The notes under the pieces are model-generated. The model was not told the DNA's origin. It searched no databases and was given only the letters and a program-made list of their open reading frames with translations. Source: CAWGJC01 sp965276665 (lineage in GTDB: Bacteria; Pseudomonadota; Alphaproteobacteria; Acetobacterales; Acetobacteraceae). From it: a DNA stretch of 64,000 nt. Position 1 is the first letter of the stretch, and each line of letters begins with the position of its first letter. Made by a program: the position numbers and the translations under genes. Below, one piece after another: positions 50,588-58,298 of this stretch. Location: the NCBI GenBank assembly GCA_965276665.1, contig OZ255620.1:1-64000 (forward strand). Reading direction: 5' to 3'.

Positions 50588-51474
50588 TGCCGGCCGAGAC
50601 GATCGGCTTTATCGGCATCGGGAATATGGGCCGGCCGATGGCGGCGCGGCTCGCGGGCGCGGGCCATGCCGTCACCGCCTACGATGCTCGACGCGGGCAG
50701 GCGGAGGCATTCGCGGCGGAATGCGGCGGCACGGTTGCCCCCGATCTCGCCTCCCTCGCAGCGGGTGCGTCCGTGATCATCACCATTCTGCCGACCAGCG
50801 CGATCGTGCGCGAGGTGGTCGCCGCGATGCTGCCATCGCTCCACGAGGGCACGGTGCTGGTGGAGATGACCTCCGGCATTCCCTCCGTCACCCGGGCGCT
50901 GGCCGAGGAAGTCGCGTCGCGCGGGGCGGCGATGATCGACGCCCCGGTCTCGGGCGGCGTCTCCCGCGCGATCACCGGCGAGCTCGCGATCATGGCGGGC
51001 GGCGACGATACCACGGTCGCGCGGGTGCGCCCGCTGCTCGACGCGATGGGCACCTCTATCCTGCGCACCGGCGGCATCGGCTCGGGCCAGGCGATGAAGG
51101 CGCTCAACAACCTGGTTTCGGCCGGCGGCTTCCTGATCGGCATCGAGGCGCTGTTGATGGGGAGCCGGTTCGGCCTCGATCCGGCGCTGATGGTGGACGT
51201 CCTGAATGCCTCGACCGGGATGAACAACAGCACGCAGAAGAAATTCCGCCAGTTCGTGCTGTCTCGAAGGTTCAACTCCGGTTTCGGGCTCGATCTGATG
51301 GTGAAGGATCTCTCGATCGCGCTGGAGGTCGCGCGGGAATCGGCCACGCCGGCGCCGTTCGCCGCGCTCTGCCGGGAGATGTGGGCGGCCGCCGCATCCG
51401 CGCTCGGCCCGGGCGAGGATCACACTTCGTTGGCGAAATTCTCCGAGAAACTGGCCGGATCAGAGCTTCGCTGA
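50587..51474 (+). CDS. 3-hydroxyisobutyrate dehydrogenase-family oxidoreductase
   Basis: The 295-residue beta-hydroxyacid dehydrogenase has GFIGIGNMG at 7-15, the substrate-binding DAPVSGGVSRA at 118-128, and the catalytic Lys171 in GQAMKALNN. It oxidises a beta-hydroxyacid with NAD(P). It could be HIBADH, tartronate semialdehyde reductase or a related enzyme; no valine or glyoxylate genes nearby decide this. Its 3' end overlaps the convergent queC gene by 15 bases. Confidence 0.87.
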   Translation: MPAETIGFIGIGNMGRPMAARLAGAGHAVTAYDARRGQAEAFAAECGGTVAPDLASLAAGASVIITILPTSAIVREVVAAMLPSLHEGTVLVEMTSGIPSVTRALAEEVASRGAAMIDAPVSGGVSRAITGELAIMAGGDDTTVARVRPLLDAMGTSILRTGGIGSGQAMKALNNLVSAGGFLIGIEALLMGSRFGLDPALMVDVLNASTGMNNSTQKKFRQFVLSRRFNSGFGLDLMVKDLSIALEVARESATPAPFAALCREMWAAAASALGPGEDHTSLAKFSEKLAGSELR

Positions 51475-52230
51475 GCGATACGCCTCGAAGCCGGCGCGCC
51501 GAAGGTCGCAGGCCGGGCATTCGCCGCAGCCATAGCCCCAGGCATGGCGATGGACGCGGTCGCCGCGGTAGCAGCTATGGGTCTCCTCGACCAGCAGCGC
51601 GACGAGCGGGGTGCCGCCGAGCGCTTCCGCCATCCGCCAGGTCGCCGCCTTGTCGATCCACATCAGCGGCGTCTCCAGCACGAAACGCTGCGCCATCCCG
51701 AGATTGAGCGCCGCCTGCAACGCCTTGATGGTGTCGTCCCGGCAATCGGGATAGCCCGAATAGTCGGTCTCGCACATGCCGCCGACGATGCGCTTCAGCC
51801 CGCGCCGATCGGCCAGCGCGGCGGCGAAAGCCAGGAAGATGATGTTGCGGCCCGGCACGAAGGTGTTGGGCAGCCCGTCCGCCCGCATCGCGATCTCGCG
51901 GTCGGCGGTCAGCGCGGTGTCGGCGATCTGCCCGAGCGCGCCGAGCCCGATCGTGTGGTCCGGGCCGAGCGCCGCCCCCCATTCCTGGCCGAGCGCGCGC
52001 ATTCCTTCGCGGATCCGGGGCCGGCAATCGAGCTCGACGCGATGGGATTGGCCGTATTCGAACCCGACCGTCTCGACGCGGGAGAACCGGTCGAGCGCCC
52101 AGGCGAGACAGGTCGCGGAATCCTGCCCGCCGGACAGCAGCACCAGAGCCCCCACATCACGTGCAGAGAAGTTGGCATGCGCAGAGAAGTTGGCGCTCGC
52201 GGAAATTCGTGTTGTCGGACCATCGCTCAT
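51460..52230 (-). CDS. queC: 7-cyano-7-deazaguanine synthase
   Basis: From ATG 52230 the protein is 256 residues. It has the ATP pyrophosphatase loop SGGQDS at 33-38 and four C-terminal zinc cysteines, C220, C235, C238 and C241 (ETHSCYRG...GCGECPAC). QueC makes preQ0, the queuosine precursor; queD, queE and queF are not in the window. The N-terminal tail has a repeated ANFSA unit from an 18-bp-period duplication at 52163-52194, so the start could lie downstream of it. Confidence 0.92.
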   Translation of the reverse strand: MSDGPTTRISASANFSAHANFSARDVGALVLLSGGQDSATCLAWALDRFSRVETVGFEYGQSHRVELDCRPRIREGMRALGQEWGAALGPDHTIGLGALGQIADTALTADREIAMRADGLPNTFVPGRNIIFLAFAAALADRRGLKRIVGGMCETDYSGYPDCRDDTIKALQAALNLGMAQRFVLETPLMWIDKAATWRMAEALGGTPLVALLVEETHSCYRGDRVHRHAWGYGCGECPACDLRRAGFEAYRSAKL

Positions 52231-52340
52231 GCGCGGGAGAATGCCGCAGCCGGGCGGGAAGGGCCATCGCCGCGCACCGTTTCGGAGTCGCCCGGTTGAT
52301 GCGCTATCCTCCGCCGGCGCGCAGAAGGAGACGATCACCC

Positions 52341-52631
52341 ATGGGCATGTCGATGATGACCGCGTCGTGCGTTTTGCGCATCCTCCGCCTCGCGGTCGCG
52401 CTCAGCCCGCTCGCGCTTGCCGCCTGCGGCTCGTCGCCCCCGCCCTCGCTCTCCGTCACCTGCGGCGGCACTCTCGCCCTCTCGGGCGTGCAATCGCTCG
52501 ACGTCAACGCCTCGCCCGGCGGCGCCGTCTCGCTCTCCTATCCGGACCCGGTGAACACCGGCCATAGCGGCAACCTGCCGGTGCACCCCGGCATCCCCTG
52601 CACGGTGGGCATGACGAGCAACCGGAGCTGA
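52341..52631 (+). CDS. Small putative lipoprotein
   Basis: AAGGAG at 52325-52330 serves ATG 52341 (or 52347). The 96-residue product has a hydrophobic N-terminus ending in the lipobox LALAAC, then a Ser/Pro/Gly-rich segment (GSSPPPSLSVTCGGTLALSGVQ). It probably is anchored to the outer membrane. Not recognised otherwise. Confidence 0.6.
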   Translation: MGMSMMTASCVLRILRLAVALSPLALAACGSSPPPSLSVTCGGTLALSGVQSLDVNASPGGAVSLSYPDPVNTGHSGNLPVHPGIPCTVGMTSNRS

Positions 52632-52676
52632 GCGCTCGATGCCGACCGGGGCCATCGCCGTGACAGCCACGCCGAA

Positions 52677-53507
52677 TTGAGGCTCACCATCGCCGAGATC
52701 GTGGCGGTCGGCGATCTCCTGATGGAGGCGGCGCAGGCTGAAATCATGCCGCGCTTCCGCAGCTTGCGGGACCACGAGGTGCGGCAGAAATCCTCGTCGT
52801 TCGATCTCGTCACCGAGGCTGACGAAGCCGCCGAGCGGGTCATCGCGACCGGCCTCGCCGCCCGCTTCCCCGGCGCGCTGGTGATCGGCGAGGAAGCGGC
52901 CGGGAAAGACCCCGGCCTTCTCGCGGGGCTTGCCGATGCGGCGCTCGCCTTCATCGTCGATCCGCTCGATGGGACGAAGAACTTCGTCTCCGGCCTGCCG
53001 CTTTTCGGCGTGATGGCCGCCGTGACGCTGCGCGGGGAGGTCGCCGCCGGCATCATCCACGATCCGGTATGCCGGGACACGGCGTTCGCCATGCGGGGCG
53101 AAGGCGCCTGGCTGGAAGGCGAGGGGCGGCGCACCGACCTCAAAGTGGCGGGCGCGGTTCCGGTCGAGCAGATGGAGGCGATCGCCGGGTCGAATTTTCT
53201 CCCCGAACCGCTGAGAACCACCGTGAACGGCAATCTCTCGCGGCTCGGCATGAGCTCCTGGCTTCGCTGCGCCGCGCATGAATATCGGATGGCGGCGGCC
53301 GGGCACTGCCATCTGCTGTTCTACAACCGGCTGATGCCGTGGGACCACGCGGCGGGCTGGCTGCTCCACCGGGAGGCCGGCGGCCACAGCGCGCATTTCG
53401 ACGGCAGCGCCTATCGGCCGGCGCACCTGACGGGCGGCCTCATCTGCGCGCCGGATCAGGCGAGCTGGATCGCGGCCAGGGACGCGCTGCTCTGCTCCCG
53501 CCGATGA
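52677..53507 (+). CDS. Inositol-monophosphatase-family phosphatase (histidinol-phosphatase-like)
   Basis: The family-length start is a TTG at 52677; no in-frame ATG or GTG fits before residue 9. The 276-residue protein has DLVTEAD at 43-49, GEE at 71-73, the metal motif DPLDGTKNF at 95-103 and WDHAAG late in the protein, all needed for Mg-dependent phosphomonoester cleavage. Substrates in the family include inositol phosphate, histidinol phosphate and PAP; the exact one is uncertain. It overlaps coaA (ATGA). Confidence 0.85.
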   Translation: MRLTIAEIVAVGDLLMEAAQAEIMPRFRSLRDHEVRQKSSSFDLVTEADEAAERVIATGLAARFPGALVIGEEAAGKDPGLLAGLADAALAFIVDPLDGTKNFVSGLPLFGVMAAVTLRGEVAAGIIHDPVCRDTAFAMRGEGAWLEGEGRRTDLKVAGAVPVEQMEAIAGSNFLPEPLRTTVNGNLSRLGMSSWLRCAAHEYRMAAAGHCHLLFYNRLMPWDHAAGWLLHREAGGHSAHFDGSAYRPAHLTGGLICAPDQASWIAARDALLCSRR

Positions 53508-54460
53508 CCGCGCCGCACCGGGACGATGCGGGGAACAATCAGATTTCGCCTTATCACGTCTTCGACCGGCAGGAATGGGCGGCGCTCCGCGCCAACACGC
53601 CGGAGCTTCTTTCCGATGAGGAGCTGGCGGAGTTGTGCGGGCTGAACGAGACGGTCTCGCGGGCGGACGTGACCGAGATCTATCTGCCGCTCTCACGGCT
53701 GCTCAACCTCCACATCGTCACCGCGCGGAATTTCGGCAGCCGGGTGGAGAGCGCCTTCCTCGGCCGCGCGAATACCGCGACCCCCTACGTGATCGGCGTC
53801 GCGGGCAGCGTGGCGGTCGGCAAGAGCACCTTCGCGCGCGTGCTGCAGGCGACACTCTCGCGGTGGCCCGATCATCCCCGCGTCGATCTCGTCACCACCG
53901 ACGGCTTTCTCCAGCCGACGCGCATCCTGGAGGAGCGCGGCCTGATGCGCCGCAAGGGATTCCCGGAAACCTACGACCTCAAGCGGATGCTCGGCTTCCT
54001 GGGGGATGTGAAGGCAGGCGCGCCGCGGCTCACCGTGCCGGTGTACTCGGCCGAGATATACGACATCGTACCCGGAAAGTATCAGCTCGTCGACCGGCCG
54101 GACGTGCTGATCTTCGAAGGACTCAACGTTCTGCAGACCGTTCCCGGCGCCGCGACCCTGGCCTCCGATTTCTTCGATTTCTCGATCTACCTGGACGCGG
54201 ACGCACCGACGATCGAGCAGTGGTACACCGAGCGCTTTCTCCTGCTGCAGAAGACGGCATTCCAGCGTCCCGCCTCCTATTTCCATCACTACAAGGATCT
54301 GTCGCGGGAGCAGGCCGAGACGGTGGCGCAAAGCATCTGGCGGGAGATAAACCTGCCGAACCTGCTCACCAACATCCAGATGACGCGCGAGCGCGCCCGC
54401 CTGGTCATCCGCCTCGGCGGTTCTCATGCCGTCGAGGAGGTCTGGCTGCGCCGCATCTGA
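53504..54460 (+). CDS. coaA: Type I pantothenate kinase
   Basis: The 318-residue protein has Walker A GSVAVGKS at 101-108, VDLVTTDGFLQPTRILEERGLMRRKGFPETYD, and IFEGLNVLQ, all hallmarks of the prokaryotic type I PanK, which commits pantothenate to CoA. ATG 53504 overlaps the phosphatase stop. Downstream lies a decayed accessory region. Confidence 0.95.
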   Translation: MTAPHRDDAGNNQISPYHVFDRQEWAALRANTPELLSDEELAELCGLNETVSRADVTEIYLPLSRLLNLHIVTARNFGSRVESAFLGRANTATPYVIGVAGSVAVGKSTFARVLQATLSRWPDHPRVDLVTTDGFLQPTRILEERGLMRRKGFPETYDLKRMLGFLGDVKAGAPRLTVPVYSAEIYDIVPGKYQLVDRPDVLIFEGLNVLQTVPGAATLASDFFDFSIYLDADAPTIEQWYTERFLLLQKTAFQRPASYFHHYKDLSREQAETVAQSIWREINLPNLLTNIQMTRERARLVIRLGGSHAVEEVWLRRI

Positions 54461-54529
54461 GACTCCCGGTGACATCCCTCGTGAGCACGCGCGACATTAA
54501 GCACCCGCTGCCCGCAGCAGCGTCAGCTC

Positions 54530-54577
54530 TCACCCGTAATTCACCATGATGGTCTTCTGGGTGACTAGGTGATGCTG
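54530..54577 (-). pseudogene. Relic of an aldehyde-dehydrogenase-like 3' end
   Basis: Read on the minus strand the relic ends HHLVTQKTIMVNYG-stop. The last part matches the C-terminus of the intact aldehyde dehydrogenase at 58782 (KKTIMVNYA-stop), and the DNA at 54535-54558 equals 58787-58810 except for one base. No upstream dehydrogenase sequence remains here. It marks the left edge of the accessory island. Confidence 0.55.
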
Positions 54578-54701
54578 TTTTCTCAAACAATTATCCGCCT
54601 TGCAGATCGCTTGGGTGCGTTTTGGGTGAGCCCGCTGGGCGTTGGAGGATGTCAAACGTGGTTTGCGGGCTGATGCCAATATGGCCCAGCAGGCGACCAA
54701 T

Positions 54702-54862
54702 ATGGATGACCAAGACGCCTACCGCTCCGCGAAAACCCTAATCGACAACCAGGGTGATTGGGCCGAGAGCCACGCCGCGACCGCATCTATGACCTGATGG
54801 AAGCGGATGATCAGGCTGGTGTCGCGGTCTAGAAGCGGATCGAGAACAAGCCGGAGCGGTGA
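54702..54862 (+). pseudogene. Relic of a small DUF6961-like protein gene
   Basis: The first frame reads MDDQDAYRSAKTLIDNQGDWAESHA, typical of a small alphaproteobacterial protein (DAYRxAKxLIDxxGD...HAAMRADxLMxAxD). The frame then shifts, and the second part, DLMEADDQAGVAV-stop-KRIENKPER-stop, contains a TAG where family members have Trp (VWKRI). Both lesions show the gene is dead. The family name is from memory. Confidence 0.6.
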
Positions 54863-55093
54863 TTACTCAACTCGCAGATCAAAAGAGACATTCCCCTGTC
54901 GCTCCTGGACGTCTTGGACGATGTACATCCCCAGTTCGGAAAGTGCATATACGTCGAACCAATAGTGCCCGACATGAGGCTGGCTCTCCACGTCCACGCG
55001 CACGTGCCTGCGAATGCAATCCCCATCGGCAAGATGCGAGATAGATGAGTAGGCGGCTTGCTCTTTGACTGCACGGCTCGACATTCTAATCAT
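54863..55093 (-). CDS. Hypothetical protein
   Basis: The 76-residue frame (MIRMSSRAVKEQAAYSSISHLADGDCIRRHVRVDVESQPHVGHYWFDVYALSELG...) has a protein-like composition. It is not recognised, and the ribosome site is weak. It lies directly beside the DUF6961-like relic in low-GC sequence. Between 55094 and 55353 I see no gene. Confidence 0.35.
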   Translation of the reverse strand: MIRMSSRAVKEQAAYSSISHLADGDCIRRHVRVDVESQPHVGHYWFDVYALSELGMYIVQDVQERQGNVSFDLRVE

Positions 55094-55353
55094 CCGTTAT
55101 GTAATACAATGATAGGAGCATTGACGATTTCCGTCTTTGTCACTTGAGGAGAATAATAGGAGATTGAGGCTTAGCCCTTTTCGCAATCCCGCCCGAACGA
55201 ACGAAACCCGCCGACACGAGGCCGCGCAGGCGTCTTGGAGCCGCCCACCAATCTCAGTCACTCAGCCCCATCTCGAACGGGCGATTAGTCCACTATGAAT
55301 TGTCAGTGCACTACGCACGAAATCTGGCTGTTCTCTTGTTGACGCGCTGAAAT

Positions 55354-55388
55354 GGAAAAAGAGGCGTCTCCCTTTTCGGAGAGACGCC
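55354..55388 (-). terminator. Rho-independent terminator of the 55.9-55.4 kb minus-strand operon
   Basis: On the minus strand GGCGTCTC, a 10-base loop and GAGACGCC are followed by TCTTTTTCC, a classic stem plus U-tract. It lies 28 bases past the stop of the 59-residue gene. Confidence 0.85.
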
Positions 55389-55415
55389 CCGATCAAAATC
55401 CCGATCGGGTCGGAA

Positions 55416-55595
55416 TCAGTCCTCTGTGCCGTGCCGCTTGAGTTCATCCCTTATGTTCGACGCCGTATCCGCGAGCAGCAGCAAAGCCTCTGGCGGCGTC
55501 GGGTCGTCCTGCAACCCGCAGGCAAGCAGCAGATCGATTAGCCCGGAAAGCCGGCGGGAAATGATCGCTAGGTCAGTCTTGCCCGGCGCGTTCAC
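55416..55595 (-). CDS. Small hypothetical protein
   Basis: GTG 55595 with GGAGAAGGAG ahead gives 59 residues: VNAPGKTDLAIISRRLSGLIDLLLACGLQ, then PPEALLLLADTASNIRDELKRHG. It is two amphipathic helices with no recognised family. It overlaps the preceding minus-strand gene by 23 bases and is followed by a good terminator, so it is a real operon end. Confidence 0.6.
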   Translation of the reverse strand: MNAPGKTDLAIISRRLSGLIDLLLACGLQDDPTPPEALLLLADTASNIRDELKRHGTED

Positions 55596-55932
55596 GTCTC
55601 CTTCTCCGCCCGCTGCTCGATCGCCTTGCCCGGATGCCTTCCGGCGTGCGTGCCGCCGTGTAGGTCGCGACGTCGCTCGCGCCGCACTGCTCATCCGCCA
55701 GCTCGTCCAGACGGCGGCTGTACTCCCGGTCTTCGGGCAGCCCAAAGTCGGGCCGGGCGTCTGTCTCCGTCCATTCGGCGCAGAGTTTGTCGATACGCTC
55801 CTGGAGGTCGCGATGGGCCGCCGACGCCCAGGTTAGGTCGTCGATGACGTACAGCGCCTCGCAGAGCTGCGCCGCCACGTCGCGCGGTGCAAACGCACCA
55901 TTGCACAATAGGCACCAGGCAGCAAGCACCAT
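55573..55932 (-). CDS. Hypothetical protein, divergent from the RHH gene
   Basis: ATG 55932 gives 119 residues: a short hydrophobic start (VLAAWCLLCNGAF), then an acidic helical region (AAQLCEALYVIDDLTWASAAHRDLQERIDKLCAEWTET) and a very basic tail (RARRSSSGRRRRRERAG). Not recognised. Its start lies two bases from the palindromic operator that also overlaps the promoter of the divergent ribbon-helix-helix gene, so both directions are probably controlled together. Confidence 0.55.
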   Translation of the reverse strand: MVLAAWCLLCNGAFAPRDVAAQLCEALYVIDDLTWASAAHRDLQERIDKLCAEWTETDARPDFGLPEDREYSRRLDELADEQCGASDVATYTAARTPEGIRARRSSSGRRRRRERAGQD

Positions 55933-55961
55933 TTGCACCAGTGGTGCATTTGCGATATTAT
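55933..55961 (+). promoter_or_regulatory. Sigma70-type promoter with embedded palindromic operator
   Basis: TTGCAC (55933-55938), a 17-base spacer and TATTAT (55956-55961) form a near-consensus promoter. The palindrome TGCACC-AGT-GGTGCA (55934-55948) overlaps the -35 and spacer. A related half-site cluster, GCACCATTGCAC, is at 55895. Transcription would begin about 55968, the A of the RHH start codon, so the message should be leaderless. An RHH dimer repressing itself here is the simplest model. Confidence 0.65.
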
Positions 55962-55967
55962 CTGACC

Positions 55968-56147
55968 ATGCCAGACGAACCCGACCCGGTAATTCGCAAG
56001 TCTGTCTCGCTTCCCACCAGCCTCTGGAAGCAGATCGAGGACTACCAGTTCGCGCATCGCGTGAAGCGCGACGCTGAAGCGATCCGTCGGCTGATCGAGT
56101 TGGGGCTGAAGGCAACGCAGGCAACATTCGAGGAAGAGACGAAGTGA
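55968..56147 (+). CDS. Ribbon-helix-helix DNA-binding protein
   Basis: The 59-residue protein has an N-terminal beta strand (VIRKSVSLPTSLWKQIEDYQFAHRV) and two helices (KRDAEAIRRLIELGLKAT), the RHH fold of Arc/CopG-type repressors and antitoxins. It begins at the expected transcription start of its own promoter. It overlaps the zinc-protein gene (GTGA). Confidence 0.78.
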   Translation: MPDEPDPVIRKSVSLPTSLWKQIEDYQFAHRVKRDAEAIRRLIELGLKATQATFEEETK

Positions 56148-56410
56148 GCGATCAGCCGGAACCGGCAAAGCCAGCAGATGCCCCTCTCGCAGAGGAAACC
56201 GGCCACGCTCTTGGAACCAGCGAAGATCGCATCGACCAAGGTGAATGGGCTGATTGCTGGATTTGCGAAGACGTGTTCAGGCGGCGGACACAAACCAAGC
56301 GCTATTGCGCCAAGTGTCATCGCGGTTTTTGTGAGGGATGGCACGGCAGTCTCGATCGCGGATACGGGACCTGTATCATCTGCTTGGAAAAGGCAGATCA
56401 TCCTCGGTAG
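56144..56410 (+). CDS. Small cysteine-rich (zinc-binding) protein
   Basis: GTG 56144 overlaps the RHH stop, so it should be co-translated. The 88-residue product has an acidic, Pro/Ala-rich first third and then a cluster C38-x2-C41, C55-x2-C58-H-x3-C63, H67, C77-x2-C80, enough ligands for two zinc ions (RING- or treble-clef-like spacing). Not a known family to me. Being in an operon with an RHH protein suggests a toxin-antitoxin-like or regulatory pair; that is inference. Confidence 0.65.
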   Translation: MSDQPEPAKPADAPLAEETGHALGTSEDRIDQGEWADCWICEDVFRRRTQTKRYCAKCHRGFCEGWHGSLDRGYGTCIICLEKADHPR

Positions 56411-56436
56411 TGCGTATGCAGTTCATGGATCACCCA

Positions 56437-56511
56437 GTCCTGGAGTCTTCTGGCGTTGAGTTCACGAACGGGGATGCGCCGGGGGTAAAGCTACGAAATC
56501 CGACCACATGA
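56437..56511 (+). pseudogene. 3' fragment of an XRE-type regulator gene (first copy)
   Basis: VLESSGVEFTNGDAPGVKLRNPTT-stop matches the C-terminal strand typical of small alphaproteobacterial HTH regulators (LExAGVEFxxExGxGPGVRLRK). No helix-turn-helix precedes it in frame, so only the tail is left. Confidence 0.6.
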
Positions 56512-56543
56512 CCGGGACGGCCATAACCCTCAGCAGGCGCTAA

Positions 56544-56858
56544 ATGATCCTCGACGAGCGCACCTACGCCATTCACCCCGCGCATGTGCAGGAATACCTC
56601 ACGGTGTACGAAGCCGAGGGTATGGCGCTCCAGATCGCTCATCTCGGCGATCTCGTCGGGTGGTTCACGACCGATGCCGGCGTTGTTAACGAGGTCGTCC
56701 AAATATGGCGATATGCCGACTCGGGTGATCGCGAGCAGCGGCGGGCAGCTATGGAGGCAGACCCGCGGTGGCAGGCATTTCGGCAGCGAACCTCCGGGTT
56801 CGTGCAATCAATGCGCAGCCGTATCCTTCGGCCAACATCCTTCTCACCGATGACCTGA
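56544..56858 (+). CDS. NIPSNAP family protein
   Basis: The 104-residue ferredoxin-like-fold protein has the family pattern ILDERTYAIHPAHVQEYLTVYEAEGMALQIAHLGDLVGWFTTDAG...VVQIWRYADSGDREQRRAAMEADPRWQAF. NIPSNAP proteins in bacteria often accompany oxidoreductases, but none is adjacent. It is flanked on both sides by fragments of an HTH regulator 3' end, suggesting transposition or recombination placed it here. Confidence 0.82.
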   Translation: MILDERTYAIHPAHVQEYLTVYEAEGMALQIAHLGDLVGWFTTDAGVVNEVVQIWRYADSGDREQRRAAMEADPRWQAFRQRTSGFVQSMRSRILRPTSFSPMT

Positions 56859-56876
56859 TGAGGCAGCGCGCAATCC

Positions 56877-56954
56877 TTTGTCCTCGAAGCCGCGGGCGTC
56901 GAGTTCATCGACGAGAACGGCGGCGGTTCGGGAGTCCGCTTGGCGAAGTCATAA
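56877..56954 (+). pseudogene. 3' fragment of an XRE-type regulator gene (second copy)
   Basis: FVLEAAGVEFIDENGGGSGVRLAKS-stop has the same C-terminal signature as the fragment at 56437, but with a closer fit to the family. It begins 18 bases after the NIPSNAP stop with no upstream HTH domain in frame. Confidence 0.6.
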
Positions 56955-57046
56955 CTCACCAGCGGAACTGTCTAACTCGCTCGGCGCTGAGTCCCTGCGC
57001 CGCGGCCGCACTAACTGCTGCCCGGCCGCAGAAGGGAAGCGTCCAA

Positions 57047-57325
57047 ATGAACCGTTCAATCATGCTCTGTGCCGCGTCGCTTCTGACGCTGGCTTCTGTC
57101 GTGCCCGCCATGGCGCAGACCACAACCCAGCCACCGGCGTCCGGCAGCCCATCGCAAGGCAGCGGGACCACAGTTACCTCCCCGCAGGGGAATACCGTGC
57201 CTCTGAACTCGGGCGACCAGGGCAGCAATTCTGGCGGTGGCGGGAACGGCGGCGGAGCTGGAGGCGCGGGCGGCTCAGGCAGTGGTGGTGGCAGCGGCGG
57301 CGGCTCGGGCGGCGGCGGGAAATAG
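57047..57325 (+). CDS. Exported glycine-rich small protein
   Basis: GAAGGGAAG precedes ATG 57047. The 92-residue product has a signal peptide (MNRSIMLCAASLLTLASVVPAMAQ), a Thr/Ser/Pro-rich part, and a C-terminal tail of about 30 residues that is almost all Gly and Ser. It should be a periplasmic or secreted low-complexity protein. The bases from 57326 to 57644 hold no supported gene. Confidence 0.65.
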   Translation: MNRSIMLCAASLLTLASVVPAMAQTTTQPPASGSPSQGSGTTVTSPQGNTVPLNSGDQGSNSGGGGNGGGAGGAGGSGSGGGSGGGSGGGGK

Positions 57326-57644
57326 CGCCGGCTCGGAGCAAGACGTAATCCGCGAAGTAACCCGCCCGGCTGAGTTGCGGCTCGGGCGCCGGTTGCCGAT
57401 ATGTGTCGGGTCGGTACTACCCCACCGACTGGTGCCGGCTTGGAGCCGCTTGGGAGCCCCCCTCTCAGGCGGCTTCTGTCGTCTCGGCCACGGCATGGAT
57501 CGAGAGCCGAGGCAACTTCCTTAGTTGCTTTTTCCGACGCCGGCACCCAGGCCTCGATCACCTAGGATCAAAACCCATTGATCCCTGGCTATATTCCAAA
57601 TGGGCGATAGTGACACGACTGTTGGGCCTACCCAATGTCGGACG

Positions 57645-58298
57645 ATGCAGTTCAAGATGATCGCCATGTCCCTCCTCTCCAGCATCGCCTTAAGTGCTTG
57701 TTCCGTCGTTGGCATTCGTTCGGGCACGGAGGAACCTCGCTACACCGTCCTCCAGACCAAGGGACCGCTGGAGATACGGGAATATGGCTCACGGCTCGCG
57801 GCTGAAACCGAGGTGACGGGGAGCGAGTATTCCTCTCGCAGCGACGGGTTCCGCCGGGTCGCCCGCTACATCTTTGGCGCCAATTCCAGCAAGAGCAGCA
57901 TCGCGATGACCGCCCCGGTGTCGCAGGCCGGCGGCTCCCACAAGATCGCCATGACGGCCCCGGTGGGACAGGACCAGACGGCGTCCGGCGTTTGGCGTAT
58001 CCGCTTCTTCATGCCCGCCCAATATACCGAGGCGACCTTGCCACACCCCGATGACCCTACAGTCAAGATCGTGACCATTCCCGCCGAGACCTATGGCGTT
58101 TATCGTTACACGGGTTCAACCGACACGAAGGCGACTGAAGCCGCCGATCGCGAACTGCTGCAACGGCTGGAGGGCAGCGGATGGGTGCAGGTAGGGCAGC
58201 CGGTCGCGTGGTTCTATGACCCGCCCTGGACCCTTCCCTTCCTGCGGCGCAATGAGGCCGCTGTGACAGTTGCCAAGCCGCCTGCTAGGCACCATTAG
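57645..58298 (+). CDS. SOUL heme-binding family lipoprotein
   Basis: From ATG 57645 the protein is 217 residues. Lipobox IALSAC places the lipidated Cys at 19. The SOUL/HBP domain follows: EEPRYTVLQTKGPLEIREYGSRLAAETEV, RVARYIFGANSSKSSIAMTAPVSQ, a second IAMTAPV repeat, and the Trp/Pro-rich end (VAWFYDPPWTLPFLRRNE). SOUL proteins bind heme or tetrapyrroles; in bacteria the role is unclear, possibly heme handling at the envelope. Confidence 0.85.
   Translation: MQFKMIAMSLLSSIALSACSVVGIRSGTEEPRYTVLQTKGPLEIREYGSRLAAETEVTGSEYSSRSDGFRRVARYIFGANSSKSSIAMTAPVSQAGGSHKIAMTAPVGQDQTASGVWRIRFFMPAQYTEATLPHPDDPTVKIVTIPAETYGVYRYTGSTDTKATEAADRELLQRLEGSGWVQVGQPVAWFYDPPWTLPFLRRNEAAVTVAKPPARHH

Noticed and set aside
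54828..54862. TAG in the relic as a recoded (pyrrolysine-type) codon
   Set aside because: A frame change upstream in the same relic shows simple decay, and no pyl genes are seen.
57230..57325. Gly/Ser tail as a simple-sequence artefact rather than coding
   Set aside because: A good signal peptide, a ribosome site and a continuous frame precede it, so I kept it as a gene.
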